From Hetaerina americana (taxonomy: Eukaryota; Arthropoda; Insecta; Odonata; Calopterygidae): a DNA stretch of 64,000 bases. Of this stretch, positions 34,640 to 45,779 are shown in pieces; the stretch's first letter is position 1, and each line of letters opens with the position of its first letter. Under the pieces are notes generated by a model. That model was not told the DNA's origin, searched no databases, and was given only the letters and a program-made list of their open reading frames with translations. The position numbers were made by a program, and so were the translations under genes. The DNA is taken from contig JAKTNV010000007.1 of NCBI GenBank assembly GCA_022747635.1, positions 4,227,905-4,291,904 on the forward strand. The letters run 5' to 3'.

Positions 34640-35190
34640 TAAGTTCACTGCATTGCTTTCGGAAGGAAGGTCATCGAAGAAATGGCAGTTGGCTCTCTGT
34701 GGAATTTAATGGTGACCGGAGTGGGGCAATCAAGAGAGTGGGAACTAGATCCATTTCCCAGTAGATCACGTACTCGTAGTCGTCGCCTTACAGTGTTTGA
34801 GTGAAGGGCCTATGTTGTTTCCCTGAAGGCAACTGGAAGTCGATTTTACATAATTACAGCTTGAGCCATCCGTTACTACTGTTTGTTTGCGGTCGGCGAG
34901 GAAGCCCTGAGTCTAACGTATTATTGAACCGTTTGATCTGCATCCTTACGATTTGTGGATGGAATGGCATTTGGGAATCTATCAAAATCCTTATAAATAT
35001 CCAGGAAAATTCCCGAGAAACATTTCTCGCCCTTCCAGCAATAGGGTATCATATATGTATGACTAAGGTGACCCCATGCCAATGAGACACTGCACTTTCT
35101 TTGATTCATTAAAGTCCGGATATCTTCAGCATTTTTTTGCAGGTTGTCGATAATTTTGCGGACGATCAAATATAAACGAATCATAATTCC
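34640..35190. other. Unassigned sequence
   Basis: No recognisable gene. It separates the mariner from the RTE element. Confidence 0.35.
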
Positions 35191-35194
35191 CTGT

Positions 35195-38100
35195 TCGTAT
35201 CCTCAACCTCCCTCCCCGGACTACAACCTTGACGTGGTGGAAGGGCTTGTGCGTTCCGATGACCCCTAGAGCTGTGCTGGCGGGAGTAATAATAATTGTT
35301 CCTGGTAAGGTCAACCATGCCAGATAGATCGCAGGTTAGGAGCCAGACAAAAGGTAGTCCACGCAGCGTCTGTTCCTCAGTGAGGCGGCTGCAATGGCGT
35401 CTGACCCCGGTGGGGCGGGCAGTAGGTGATGGTGTCACGTTAAAAACACTATTCAGGGAGGCAACGGGAAACCACCTCAATTATCATTCCCAAGATAAAT
35501 ATGATGGACAAAACAGAGATGTTGAGTCCTGGCAACTACGGGGCTCGGCCCAATCGGCCGTGTGTCGTGCCCGGCAGCGGGAGGCAAGGTCGTCATCCCA
35601 CGAAACACTTGCGGGGGAAAACCGGCGGCAACAGGACAGAAGACGCCGGAGAAAAATACCACATTAGTTAAAACAGGGACGTGGAATAATAGGACAATGA
35701 TGAGGACAGGGAAATTGGAAAATGTTAAGCGAGAGATAGAAAGGGGAAATATAGATATTTTAGGTCTATGCGAGGTGAGATGGAAAGATAGCGGGGATTA
35801 CTGGAGTGATCGGTATAGAATAATATACAGCGGAGGGGACGAGAGGCGACGAGGGGTCGCCTCAGTATTACATGAAGAGGTAGGAAGAAGCGTAGTCAAC
35901 ATAGAGAAAGTAACGGATAGATTATTACTAGTAGAGATAAAAGCAGAGCCGACGAACTTGGTTATTATTCAGGTATACATGCCAGCGAGCAACCATAAGG
36001 AAGAAGAGGTCGATAGGATATATGATCAGTTAGAGGACATGATCGCATGTGTTCCCGCAGTGAAACATTTGATAGTGATGGGGGATTGGAATGCGACGGT
36101 AGGCGAAGGAAGAGATGGTGACGAGGTCGGGGACTACGGTTTAGGCACGAGGAATGACCTCGGGGAGAAAGCAGTTGAGAGACAGGGGCTAGTCATCACC
36201 AACACTTGGTTTAGACACCACAAAAGACGCAGGTATACATGGAAAATGCCAGGTGACTCAGAAAGGTATCAGCTATATTATATCCTGGTTAGACACATGT
36301 TTAGGAATAGGGTGATAAATTAGCGCAGCTTCCCGGGAGCGGATGCGGACTCTGACCACAATTTAGTTGTTATGAAATGTATAGTCCGTTTCAAAAAGAT
36401 AAGGCAGGGACGGCGAGTTAGAAAATGGAATGTAGAAGCATTAAATGGTTTGAAAAGGAAGGAATACAATCAGGCAGTAGAGAAAATCATGGAGGATGGT
36501 AAAGGGCTTAGTACTATCGAAGAAAAATGGGAAATGATCAAGAAAGGGTTGTCTACAGCCGCAAAAGACACTATTGGAACCGTTAACGCTAAAATGACTA
36601 GGAAATCATGGATCACGGATAAGATGATTACAAAGATGGATGAGCGGCGAAAATGGAAGAATATAAATACAGAATTAGGCAAAATAAAGTACAAAGAATT
36701 GAACAATAATTTGAGGCGGGCAACAAATAAAGCAAAAGAAGCATGGTGGAAGACGCAGTGCGAGGATATGGAAAATCTGCAGAGGAAGGGTGAAATCGGT
36801 GCGCTGTACAGCAAAGTTAAATCGTTATCGGGAAGTAAGAAATGAAGAGCTATGCTAACAGTTAGAGATAAGGCGGGTAAGGTAATAGTTGACGCAGGAA
36901 AGATCCAAGAGAGATGGAAGGAGTACATTGAAGAACTGTATAGTAAAGAACTCAGACCAACAAAGTTAGACATTGAAAAAGAAAATGACGAAGAGGAAGA
37001 CAGCTTAGGTCCAGGCATACTAGACAATGAGATAGAAAGGGCATAGAAAGGGCCGTGGAACTTTTAAAATGCTTAGGAAAGTGTGGGAGGAAGAGGCTAT
37101 ATGGGCTGATCCGTAGTATTTATGAGGAGGGAATCTGGCTGGAAGACTTTGTGAGATCAGTTTTAGTTCCTATTCCGAAAAAGGTAAAGGTCACGTCATG
37201 TGAGGACTATAGGACAATTAGTTTGATATCCCACGCGGCTAAAGTTGTTCTCAGGATCATAAACAAAAGAATAGAGAGTAGGGCAAATGATTACTTAGGG
37301 GATGATAAGTTTGGGTTTAGGAAGGGGAGAGGTACGCGTGATGCCATTGCAGTAATAAAATTATTAATCGAGAGGAATGTAGAATACAACCAGGAGGTAT
37401 TTTCCTGTTTCGTAGATTTCGAAAAAGCGTTTGATAGAGTAAATTTTGAAAAACTAATTGAGTATATTGAAGAAAAAAGGAATAGATTGGAGGGAAAGGA
37501 GGCTAATCCGCAACCTGTACATGTCTCAGACGGCACAGGTGCGGGTGGGAAACGGGGAGTCCCGATGGGCAGTGTTAGGAAGAGGTGTAAGGCAGGGTTG
37601 CCCATTATCACCGTTGCTGTTCAACCTGTATGCAGAGGAAATGATCAAAGAGGCATGAAAAGAACTGGAGGTAGGAGTGAAGGTGGGCGGAAAATTCGTA
37701 AAATCAGTTAGGTTTGCTGATGACCAAGCTTTAGTGTGTCAGTCAGCCAAGGGGCTGCAAGCATTGCTTAGTGAATTGGAAATTCAATGCGACAGGTATG
37801 GGATGAGAATCAATATTAATGAAACAAAGGTTATGCGATTCTCTAGAAAGGAAAAAGCCAACCTTAACATTAAAATAGGAGGGCAAAAACTAGAGCAGGT
37901 AGAACAGTTTACGTATCTCGGTAGTGTTTTGGACGAACACGGTCAAAGTACTAGGGACGTAAGGAGAAGAATTGCGCTAGACAAAGAGGCTTTCACAAGG
38001 AGGAGGGAGTTGATGACGGGGACGTTGACTAAGGATATTAAGAAAAGACTCGTAAAAACTTTGATATGGAGCGTAGCTATGTACGGCTCTGAATCGTGGT

Positions 38101-38527
38101 CATTGAAGCAGTATGATAGACGTAGACTGAAGGCTTTTGAAATGTGGGTTTGGAGAAGAATGGAGAAGGTGAAATGGACAGAGAAGATAACAAATGAGGA
38201 AGTACTTGGTATGGTTGGCGAAGAGAGGGGTTTGTTGGGAGAAATCCTATGGAGGCAGGAAAAGTGGAAGAAGGGGGTATTGACCGGCAGCGGGATGTTG
38301 AAGACTGTAATTAAGGGGAGAATGTTAGGCAAACGAGGAAAGGGAAGGAACAGGATAGGGATGTTGGACGGGATGAAGGGAGGAAGAAAGTACTCAAGAG
38401 CTGAAGAGGGACCTGATGTAGAGGAGGATGTACTGTCTTGCTAGGGGTCAAAAATTATTTAATTAGTAATTATGTCCATCCAAAAACCTACCTTAACCGG
38501 TAGATTACCTAATAATAATAATAATAT
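35195..38527 (+). mobile_element. RTE-type non-LTR retrotransposon, near full length (copy 2)
   Basis: About 3.3 kb, the usual size of an RTE element. A GC-rich 5' region (about 35195-35560, with CCTTGACGTGGTGGAAGGGC) precedes one long ORF with APE endonuclease and reverse transcriptase, then a short 3' UTR and an AAT trinucleotide tail (about 38508-38525). Copies 1 (15.1-17.0 kb) and 3 (54.6-55.5 kb) are 5'-truncated relatives. The exact 5' end and target-site duplication could not be fixed by eye. Confidence 0.9.
35562..38444 (+). pseudogene. RTE ORF: APE endonuclease plus reverse transcriptase, with few breaks
   Basis: The endonuclease part shows TWNNRTMMRTGKLENVKRE, ILGLCEVRW (catalytic Glu), VIMGDWNATVG (Asp and Asn) and, beyond one stop, DADSDHNLVV (Asp and His). 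The polymerase part shows CEDYRTISLISHAAKVVLR, FGFRKGRGTRDAI, CFVDFEKAFDRV (motif A), RQGCPLSPLLFNLYAEEM (motif B), RFADDQALVCQSAK (motif C, intact) and FEMWVWRRMEKVKWTEK near the end. Breaks seen are TAG at 36321-36323, TGA at 36843-36845, a deletion at about 37045 relative to copy 1 that removes part of the linker and shifts frame, a compensating shift near 37458-37475, and TGA at 37656-37658 where copy 1 has Trp. All key catalytic residues remain, so decay is recent, but the ORF is not translatable as a whole. Confidence 0.93.
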
Positions 38528-38539
38528 TTTCACCCTGTC

Positions 38540-39930
38540 GACACCACCACTTCTGTCTCCCTCTCGCCCGGGGTGCATCCATCGATCGAAGAGCACTTCG
38601 ACCCGCTCCTCAGGCCAAGCCCGCCCTCCCTCAAATGAATCACGGGTGAACCTCGTCCTTTTTCAATGCACCGAGGGCTGTACAGTGACCACCCCTCCGC
38701 CCCGTCTCACTCCGTCCTCCGATGTCGTATTTCACGCGAAGCGCCACTCGTCACCCACACCCATAACGCCCTTCGTCTCTCATTTGTTTCGAGCGCTCTT
38801 CCGAATCGTAAACGTCAGAATGGGGATGCTTCATCCAGAAATAATTAAACGTCTGAAAATGTTAATATGAAAATGCTTCCCCCGACGGGAATTATGGCTG
38901 TGCAAAATTGCGCCGAGAAGCGACATCTCTCCGTGGGTCGTATACTTTTTATGAAAGTGTATTCGCCAAAATATAGGAAATAAATTGTCGCTTGCCGTGA
39001 TCAATTATTCACTATATCATGAGACTCATTTATGAATTCTGCAGTGAATCCGGGCGAATTCACCCAATGGTAGCACGGCCCACCATCGGTGGCCTCCTCC
39101 GTCTCCACCTGAGTTTCGTGGTCGGTGAGGGGCGGCGCTTACAATATAAATCGGCATGAATTATGGGGCGGCCCTGTCTAGCACCCCTCCCGAGCCACTC
39201 CAGGCTGGGCCCCCCTCCCGACAGCCTCGGCGGTGGAGGCCGCTACCAGGCGCCGCGGATGCCGGTCGGATTCGCGTGATATTGCCCCCTTGGATTGGTG
39301 CTCTGGAGAAGGCAGAGCACCCGGGGCACGTCCGAAGAGGACCGTGTGGAGCCCGTCGCTCAACACCAACACAGAGGAGTGCGCCTTTTAATCATTCCAC
39401 CAATAACAGACAGCCATGTCAAATCATTCTTAATATCCTTATCAAGTTCCCAGCCTAGTATTATAATGTATCGGATAAATATATTTCAATTCGTGAAAGT
39501 TGATGCCATTCGAAAGTGCGCTCACCCGAGAGGAGAGTTGGGCGTGAAGTGTACTCCTGGCCAAAGGCAGTCGATGACACTACGAGCGAAAGATTTTACA
39601 GTCCCGTCGGCACAAACAAATTAAAATTCAAATCAATTCAACTTTAAAGTCTTGTTGCAAGTTTATTCTGGATTTGAACAGAAATAAATACCATTGAACT
39701 AAACTTTGAAATGCCTTGCAATGGATATAATGTTCTATGAGAAAGGCAATGTCAGCAGGATAGCTCAAGCATTTCGACCAACCAACTGTCAACTCTCAAC
39801 AGCACATCCACCATATTGGAATGGCATCCACCATTGCCTTAGATACGCCAGTGGGGCGTACTCAAGGTCATCAGGCCCATTTCTTGGTGCGTGAGCATTC
39901 GGAGCCCGCGACGCGTACACGTGCGCGTTA
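38540..39930. other. Unassigned, partly GC-rich sequence
   Basis: GC-rich patches at about 38540-38790 and 39060-39360 without a recognisable domain. No gene is supported. Confidence 0.35.
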
Positions 39931-39935
39931 TTGAT

Positions 39936-40057
39936 GAAACCATTATTTTACTTGGTTGCATATTTTCCAGTCATGCATCCATGGCAACAATGCCAACAAA
40001 TATCAATTCCAAATAAACAAATGGCGTGTTTCAGGAATGGCCTTTTCTTTACGCACA
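39936..40057 (+). repeat. Direct repeat, left copy, beside palindrome B
   Basis: This segment of about 120 bases (including CCATGGCAACAATG and ATGGCGTGTTTCAGGAA) recurs in the same orientation at 40361-40487 with moderate divergence. The pair brackets palindrome B, so the region 39936-40487 may be one composite repeat with direct terminal repeats. Confidence 0.8.
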
Positions 40058-40143
40058 TATTTATATTATAGACGGATGTGAAATAAAACTTTAAAAAACT
40101 ACCCAAAAATTCGATTTATTGGTTTAAAATACAGAATTAGAAC

Positions 40144-40317
40144 TCAAGAAGTTCTCTCGGGTTTCCCACCGGGTCAGGTTGCAGTACACCGACGTTTCGA
40201 AGGCTGACTCTGCCATCGTCTTCAGGGTGAAGACCCTGAAGACGATGGCAAAGTCAGCCTTCGAAACGTTGGTGTACTCCAGCCTGACCCGGTGGGAAAC
40301 CCGAGAGAACTTCTTGA
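40144..40317. repeat. Palindrome B: 85-bp inverted repeat, 81/85 matching
   Basis: Arms 40144-40228 and 40233-40317 are reverse complements with four mismatches, around a 4-base spacer. Each arm carries the core CTGAAGACGATGGC followed downstream by CGAAACG (plus strand from 40236, minus strand from 40225). GACCCGGTGGGAAACCCGA and adjoining words match palindrome A at 13.1 kb. The frames through it are not coding. Confidence 0.92.
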
Positions 40318-40360
40318 ATACCATACGCCGGGAAAACCTGAGATCCTTTTTTTCCACTAT

Positions 40361-40487
40361 TAAAACCATAATTTTACTCGGTCGCAAACGCTCTCAGTTA
40401 AATCCATGGCAACAATGTCCATAAGTATAAGATTCCAAATAAACAAGATGGCGTGTTTCAGGAACGGCATTTTCTGTACACGCACAA
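40361..40487 (+). repeat. Direct repeat, right copy, beside palindrome B
   Basis: Partner of 39936-40057. It shares CCATGGCAACAATG, ATTCCAAATAAACAA, GGCGTGTTTCAGGAA and the ending ACGCACA. Confidence 0.8.
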
Positions 40488-40489
40488 TA

Positions 40490-43400
40490 CACATTTTCCA
40501 TATACACTGCGTACGCGTACCATAGTCTCTTACTCGCATCATCCGGACGCAGCACCTCTTCAAGCGGCGTACGTGGTTTGAGAGGTGGACGTGGCGAAAA
40601 CGGGGCCCTCTAACGAGTCATGCCCCGAGCGAAATCAACGGCAGCTCTAATGGCGGTCATCCATGCATAAGGGACATATTGTAAATTCTCTAATGTAACG
40701 TCCTATAATTATAATATGGCAGTGATTCATTTCCTTTACAAGGGAAATGATATCATATACGATATCATTGAAATTAATAGATATACTTTATAAATTTAAA
40801 TACATGAAGTTATATGCAGTCCTACCTCCCGATGCCGACCAGCAGGGTATATACAAGAAGAAGGGGCCGGAGCCTTGGGAGGGCAGTCGGTCGGAAAGTA
40901 GAACGGCGTCAAAGTGTGGGTCTTCGATGCGCGGAAGGAAAAACAAGAAATCAGTTAGTGACGTGCTCGCGTGGAGTATGTCATTCAACTGATGGATCAG
41001 GCAGACGGACCAAAGGAAGAATAAACCACTGGAGAACTACTGGGGCAAAAGCTGAAGACTATGTAGATAGAATGATGAATTAGGAATTCAAGAAAGGTGG
41101 AAAGCCACAGACAATATAGAGTACCTTAATTGAAAGAAGAACCAACTAGATTGGACACAGAACGAATGCGGCCAGAGGACAGTGGAAGGGATTACAGATT
41201 GAAGGAGGAAGGCCGAGGGAAGGGACCAATGAACCAAGAAGCACCAAGGGAGATGTACGGTTGGATAGGCACCGGGGAGGAAGAAGAGAATTAGTTTATG
41301 GGATGGGAAAGAATGCATCCCAACCTATCTTTCTATTGAAGAGAGACCATTCGCACGTGATTCTATTACTTTTTTGGATTGGCTAACCCATGCCCAGACT
41401 AAGACATTGTATTGAATTATGAGTTATAGGAAACAATCCATTTCATTTATATTCCACACAGTTCCAATTCCTTTCCCACACGTCATCCTCAATCACAGAG
41501 GCCATTAGTATTCCTTGCTCTTTGGAGCTACTCCGATCAGGTTCATTTGTGATGCCTATGACGGCCCTGAAGCAATCCAAAACTAGGGTATCATAGCTCT
41601 GTTTGATTATTCGACTTCCTGCAGTCTGTGTTGGTCTCTTTCCTTTTGTGAACGGATAAGTAATCAGTTCTACTCTCGCCTGCGATTCCACACCTTTTCC
41701 AGCACATGTCAAGTACTTACGAAGTTGATAATTTTAACTCTACATATCAAGTCAATACATTCTATTTTAACCTTTTTCGTATACTTTTGATATGCTTTCC
41801 AATGCGTCATTGATTCTATTAGAGCGATGGGATCCACCACTAGTAATCCATTTTTAGTAAATTAATCATTTGCAACTGCATTAGTAAATATGTGTTTTAA
41901 AGTCTTTGCGTTCTCCTTTGGCATTATTCATTTCCAGTGATTGCTTCTGCTTCATCTACATAAAGCATCCTTGATTAAACAAAATAGCGTGCTCAAATAT
42001 GTCTTTCTCTATTAACGACTGTGTCTATTGTGGCCAACGTATGATTTACTAGATCTGTTCAAAAAGTATGGTGAATTTTGAATTTTCGCGGGTTACGTAT
42101 ATTTGATTTTAAATTTTTTATGGCATTATGTCGGTACTTATTTTTCTCACGCGTGCCGAAAAATTCGGCCATTTCGAATATTCCCTTAATTATTGACATC
42201 TGTTTTCCTGGGACGTGTTTTGGCGAGTTTCTATCGTACATGGGCAGTGTGCGTACCGACCTTTCGCGAAAACCGACGGCCTTAAGGACTAGGTCGTGAT
42301 CTGCCTCGGGCATGAGTAAGTAGGGATAAGTAAGGGAAAATAGTACCCTTGGCACCCAACCACGTCATTGGTGAGCGTTATCCAATCCACCTGAAGAGGC
42401 ACCCAATAGGGAGCTAACCTACAGGCGGCAGTGTCCCAAATTCCAACCGAAGAAGAGATTCCAAAAGAATTAAGCGATGCATCAATACAGTAGAATGTCC
42501 CCCTTCTTGGTTTCCAGCCCCGCAATGCATGTCTAAGTATGGTTGGCGGTCGATTTAATAAGTGGCAGTGGTTTCCCCCGCCCATCTTACCTTTCCCTCC
42601 CCCACAACCGAGGACTTCGCATCGGTCCACCATGGGATGCATCCCTCGGAGTAGTTATATAACCCGTTTTTCAGAACCACGCGTGATAGCATTTCCGAGT
42701 CACCTTGATCCGAAGGGATTCTGAGGTGAGATTCCGCTTAAGTAATGAGTTGCCCAGACGACGCCTTCCCATCGGAGAACGCAAAGAAGACTTCAAAGAG
42801 GACGATTGGACAGATGAAAGGACTCCAAGTCTCGACAAAAACTTAAAAGGAGCTTCAGTTAACATACCATGAATGAGAGCGGCACGGTGACGAGTGCACC
42901 AGACAAGGATATGATCTCACGCACCAAATCCCTCGACATAGCAAAAAATAGCACGGAGGCACTCTCCGGATGCTCCGAGGCCCACCCTCCTTCCCTCCCA
43001 CCACGTCACCACTTCGCTGTAAAAATATATCCAGTCACCGGGTTTGGGGGGGGGTGGCTCTTCCATCTCCCCCTGGGGGCCTCCGAGGAACACCCTTTCT
43101 CGCACTCATTTGTGTTGTCCGGGGGAGAATAATCCCCTCCCGCTGTGAATCAAACAAGTGGGGGTGGCTTGCCTCCTCCGTGGAGACGGGGCGCGCCTCG
43201 GGGGCGGGAGGGGGGCGGAGGCAGAGGTCGGGGGTGCGCTGTTATCGGCGTCTCCAAAGGAAACCCCGACGCGAGAATGGAATGTCCCCCGGACGATCCC
43301 CCCTCCTCTGCCCCTCCCTCACCTCCCCCCCCCCGGCGACCGCGCGGAGGTGGGCGCCGTCATCCCCCGAATGTAACCGCCCTCGTACATAGGACTCATG

Positions 43401-44775
43401 CGCCCAGGAAGAGATCTATGAAGGAAATGCTTACGTGTATCCATTCAAAACGAGGCCCTCATTAAGGATAGGAAGCTGCTGTTGACGACCTCAGGGCCGC
43501 GATTGTTGCTTGTGGCGCATCGTCCCCTCTGGAATCGCCTCCTCCTCAAAAATATAATCCCTCTCCTTACATCTAGAGTGACGCATCTTGTCGTCGCAAA
43601 GCCAAACCCCGGTTTTGTGATTCTTATGGGTACCAAAATCATTCCAGTGAATCTCAGTGTCCAACTGAAGGGCTCGTTACCCTGTTAGTGTGCGCGATTG
43701 GGCCGCTCGACGTTAATACCTCTGGTAGATGAAAGTTCAAACCATGAGGTTGAATACTGTGACCGATATCTCTGCCAATTCAGTGGTTCAATGCTAAATA
43801 TGATAAAAATGCCTTTTCTAATCCACAAAATAAAATAGGCCATTATTTCAAATTATTCTCGGGAAAACCTCGCCCGATTTTCTTAGACATTACGAACAAA
43901 AGAGATCTATTAAGGTTGGTGGACGTCTGAGATAAGACATCGACGTGAAAAACCCCATAATTTCCCTCATTTAGTAACTCGCATAATTTTTTTGCGACCG
44001 GAAGAAATTTTTTCATGGCTTTCGGGCTTGCAAAAATATTTTAAAAATTATGAAAGATGGAGTATACATATTTATAAAAATTGCAAAAATTTTACTTAAA
44101 CGTGATTTTTATTGTTTGCCGAGGATATCTAAACATTGTGGTCGTAGAAGTTACACAATGCCGTTGGGTCTTTGACAAATTTCTCCTGCAGTTTAAATAC
44201 TTTCACTGAATCATTGACAGTGAAATCACACTCATATGTGTCAAAATATTATACGCATACAAAAATAAATTATTTAAAATGTGAAAATGATGTTCAACCA
44301 AATTTCGCCTTCGAGTTAGGTTATGATGAGCTCAGAATCCACGGCTGATTTATTGTATTTAAAGATAATAGAAATGAGAATCAACTGCCGGGTGGTCAAA
44401 AGTGTCGCGTGATGGCACGAGAGTGGTCATTAGGATACTTGCAACGAGGAGCAAAATATCCAACCCATTTAAGTCTCCTTTCACGGGAAACACTTGCATT
44501 CTTTTGTTCAACAGATGTGATGTGGCACTCATAGATTTTACCACCGATATCCTGCAGCTGATTATCGTAGGGCTAACGAATCGTGAGTCGACAAACGTCC
44601 GGGCTCAATCTTGCAAACCCCCAAGTCCCAACATATCCCCTACATCCTCCATAAGCCCCCGAATAATTGATAGCTCCTCTCCCTCTCTTGCCTCGCCAAA
44701 CCGCTTCCTTCTCCCTCTGTCCGAGTTTTCTTGTGTGCAAAGAAAAAAGGCCTCCGTCTAGTATTCTGCTGTATT
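40490..44775. other. Unassigned sequence including a GC-rich block
   Basis: Mostly AT-rich. A 9-base inverted repeat (AATGATATC and GATATCATT) lies at 40746-40769. A GC-rich block at about 42960-43400 contains G- and C-runs with open frames on both strands and no domain. A mariner-terminus-like word AGATCTGTTCAAAAAGTATG lies at 42051-42070, preceded by TA two bases earlier, but its partner end was not found. No gene is supported. Confidence 0.35.
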
Positions 44776-44779
44776 TTCC

Positions 44780-45258
44780 ATAGCAGAGGTCCATTTTGTG
44801 CAAGGTCATGGGACACATAGTTGCTAGGTCGATCGTGAGATACCTCAAGAGTCAGGAGTTATCTGTATCAATGAAAAATAAGCACGCTTTCCGAAAGGAT
44901 AGATCCTGTGAGACACAACTTGCGCATTTTGTTCATGATCACAAACAAATCAGTGGATCTCGAACACATAATCCAAACTCATCCCGCTGATATAGTATTA
45001 GGTACAGTGAGTTGGCTGTGTAATGACATAACTTTCAGAGCGGGAACAGAGGGTGGTCCTTGATGGCGCTTGTTCCGACAGCGTTCGAGTCACGTCGGGG
45101 GTACCTCAGGGAAGTGTAATCGGGCCGTTGCTTTTCTTGATTTTTGTTAACGATTTGAACCGCGAAGTGAAAAGTAAAATTAGGATGTTCGCGGATGACA
45201 CGGTGATCCATAGGGAGATATCTGGGGATGATGATCGTTTTATTCTAGCGCAGATGTG
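44780..45258 (+). pseudogene. CR1-like reverse transcriptase segment, plus strand, internally deleted
   Basis: The plus strand encodes LCKVMGHIVARSIVRYLKS and FRKDRSCETQLAHFVHDH. Then, after a gap that removes motif A and sequence around it, it shows RVTSGVPQGSVIGPLLFLIF (motif B) and IRMFADDTVIHREI (motif C, intact FADD). It ends near 45258, where it meets a minus-strand copy of the same region. The N- and C-terminal parts of the ORF are absent. It is a fragment and cannot be functional. Confidence 0.85.
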
Positions 45259-45261
45259 AAT

Positions 45262-45765
45262 GTGACACCTAGGTATTTTACCGTATCAACTGCTGCTAGA
45301 TCACCTCTAGCTAATTTGTAAGCAAATCCCGTTGATCTTTTAAAGAAATTTACCACCGGTCATTTATTATAATGTAGTGTCAATCCGCAGTTAGAACACA
45401 ATTTAGAGATGCAATTTAGTAATTCTGCGGTTCAAATCGTTAACAAAAATCAGGAAAAGCAACGGCCCGATTACACTTCCCTGAGGTACCCCCGACGTGA
45501 CTCGAACGCTGTCGGAACTGGCGCCATCAAGGACCGCCCTCTGTTCCCGCTCTGAAGGAAAATATTCAACCCAATTTATTGCGCTCTTGTTTATACCCGC
45601 GACCTTTAATTTAGGAATGAGTTTACCATGGGGAACCTTATGAAATGCCTTTTGAAAATCTAAGAAGATCTCATCCGCTTGCCTACCTCTCTCACCCGAT
45701 AAAAGTAAATCATGTGTAAATAATCCTAATTGGGTTTCATGTAATCTGGTTAACTGCTAATTAAT
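45262..45765 (-). pseudogene. CR1-like reverse transcriptase segment, minus strand, lacking motif C
   Basis: The minus strand reads LHETQLGLFTHDLLLSGERG, EIFLDFQKAFHKVPHGKLIP (motif A), RVTSGVPQGSVIGPLLFLIF (motif B), then passes straight to CISKLCSNCGLTLHYNKMT (motif D region) and, in a shifted frame, KYLG. The catalytic motif C region is deleted. Bases 45427-45556 are the near-exact reverse complement of 45034-45163 in the plus-strand segment (about 130 bases, a handful of differences), making a tail-to-tail inverted pair. Confidence 0.87.
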
Positions 45766-45779
45766 TGATCAGGGTGTTA

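Noticed and set aside
36470..37027. 185-residue minus-strand frame
   Set aside because: Antisense of the RTE ORF of copy 2, with Ser/Leu/Phe-rich composition and no domain.
42051..42360. Mariner or MITE starting with AGATCTGTTCAAAAAGTATG
   Set aside because: The word resembles a transposon terminus but no inverted partner was found nearby and the frame has no transposase motif.
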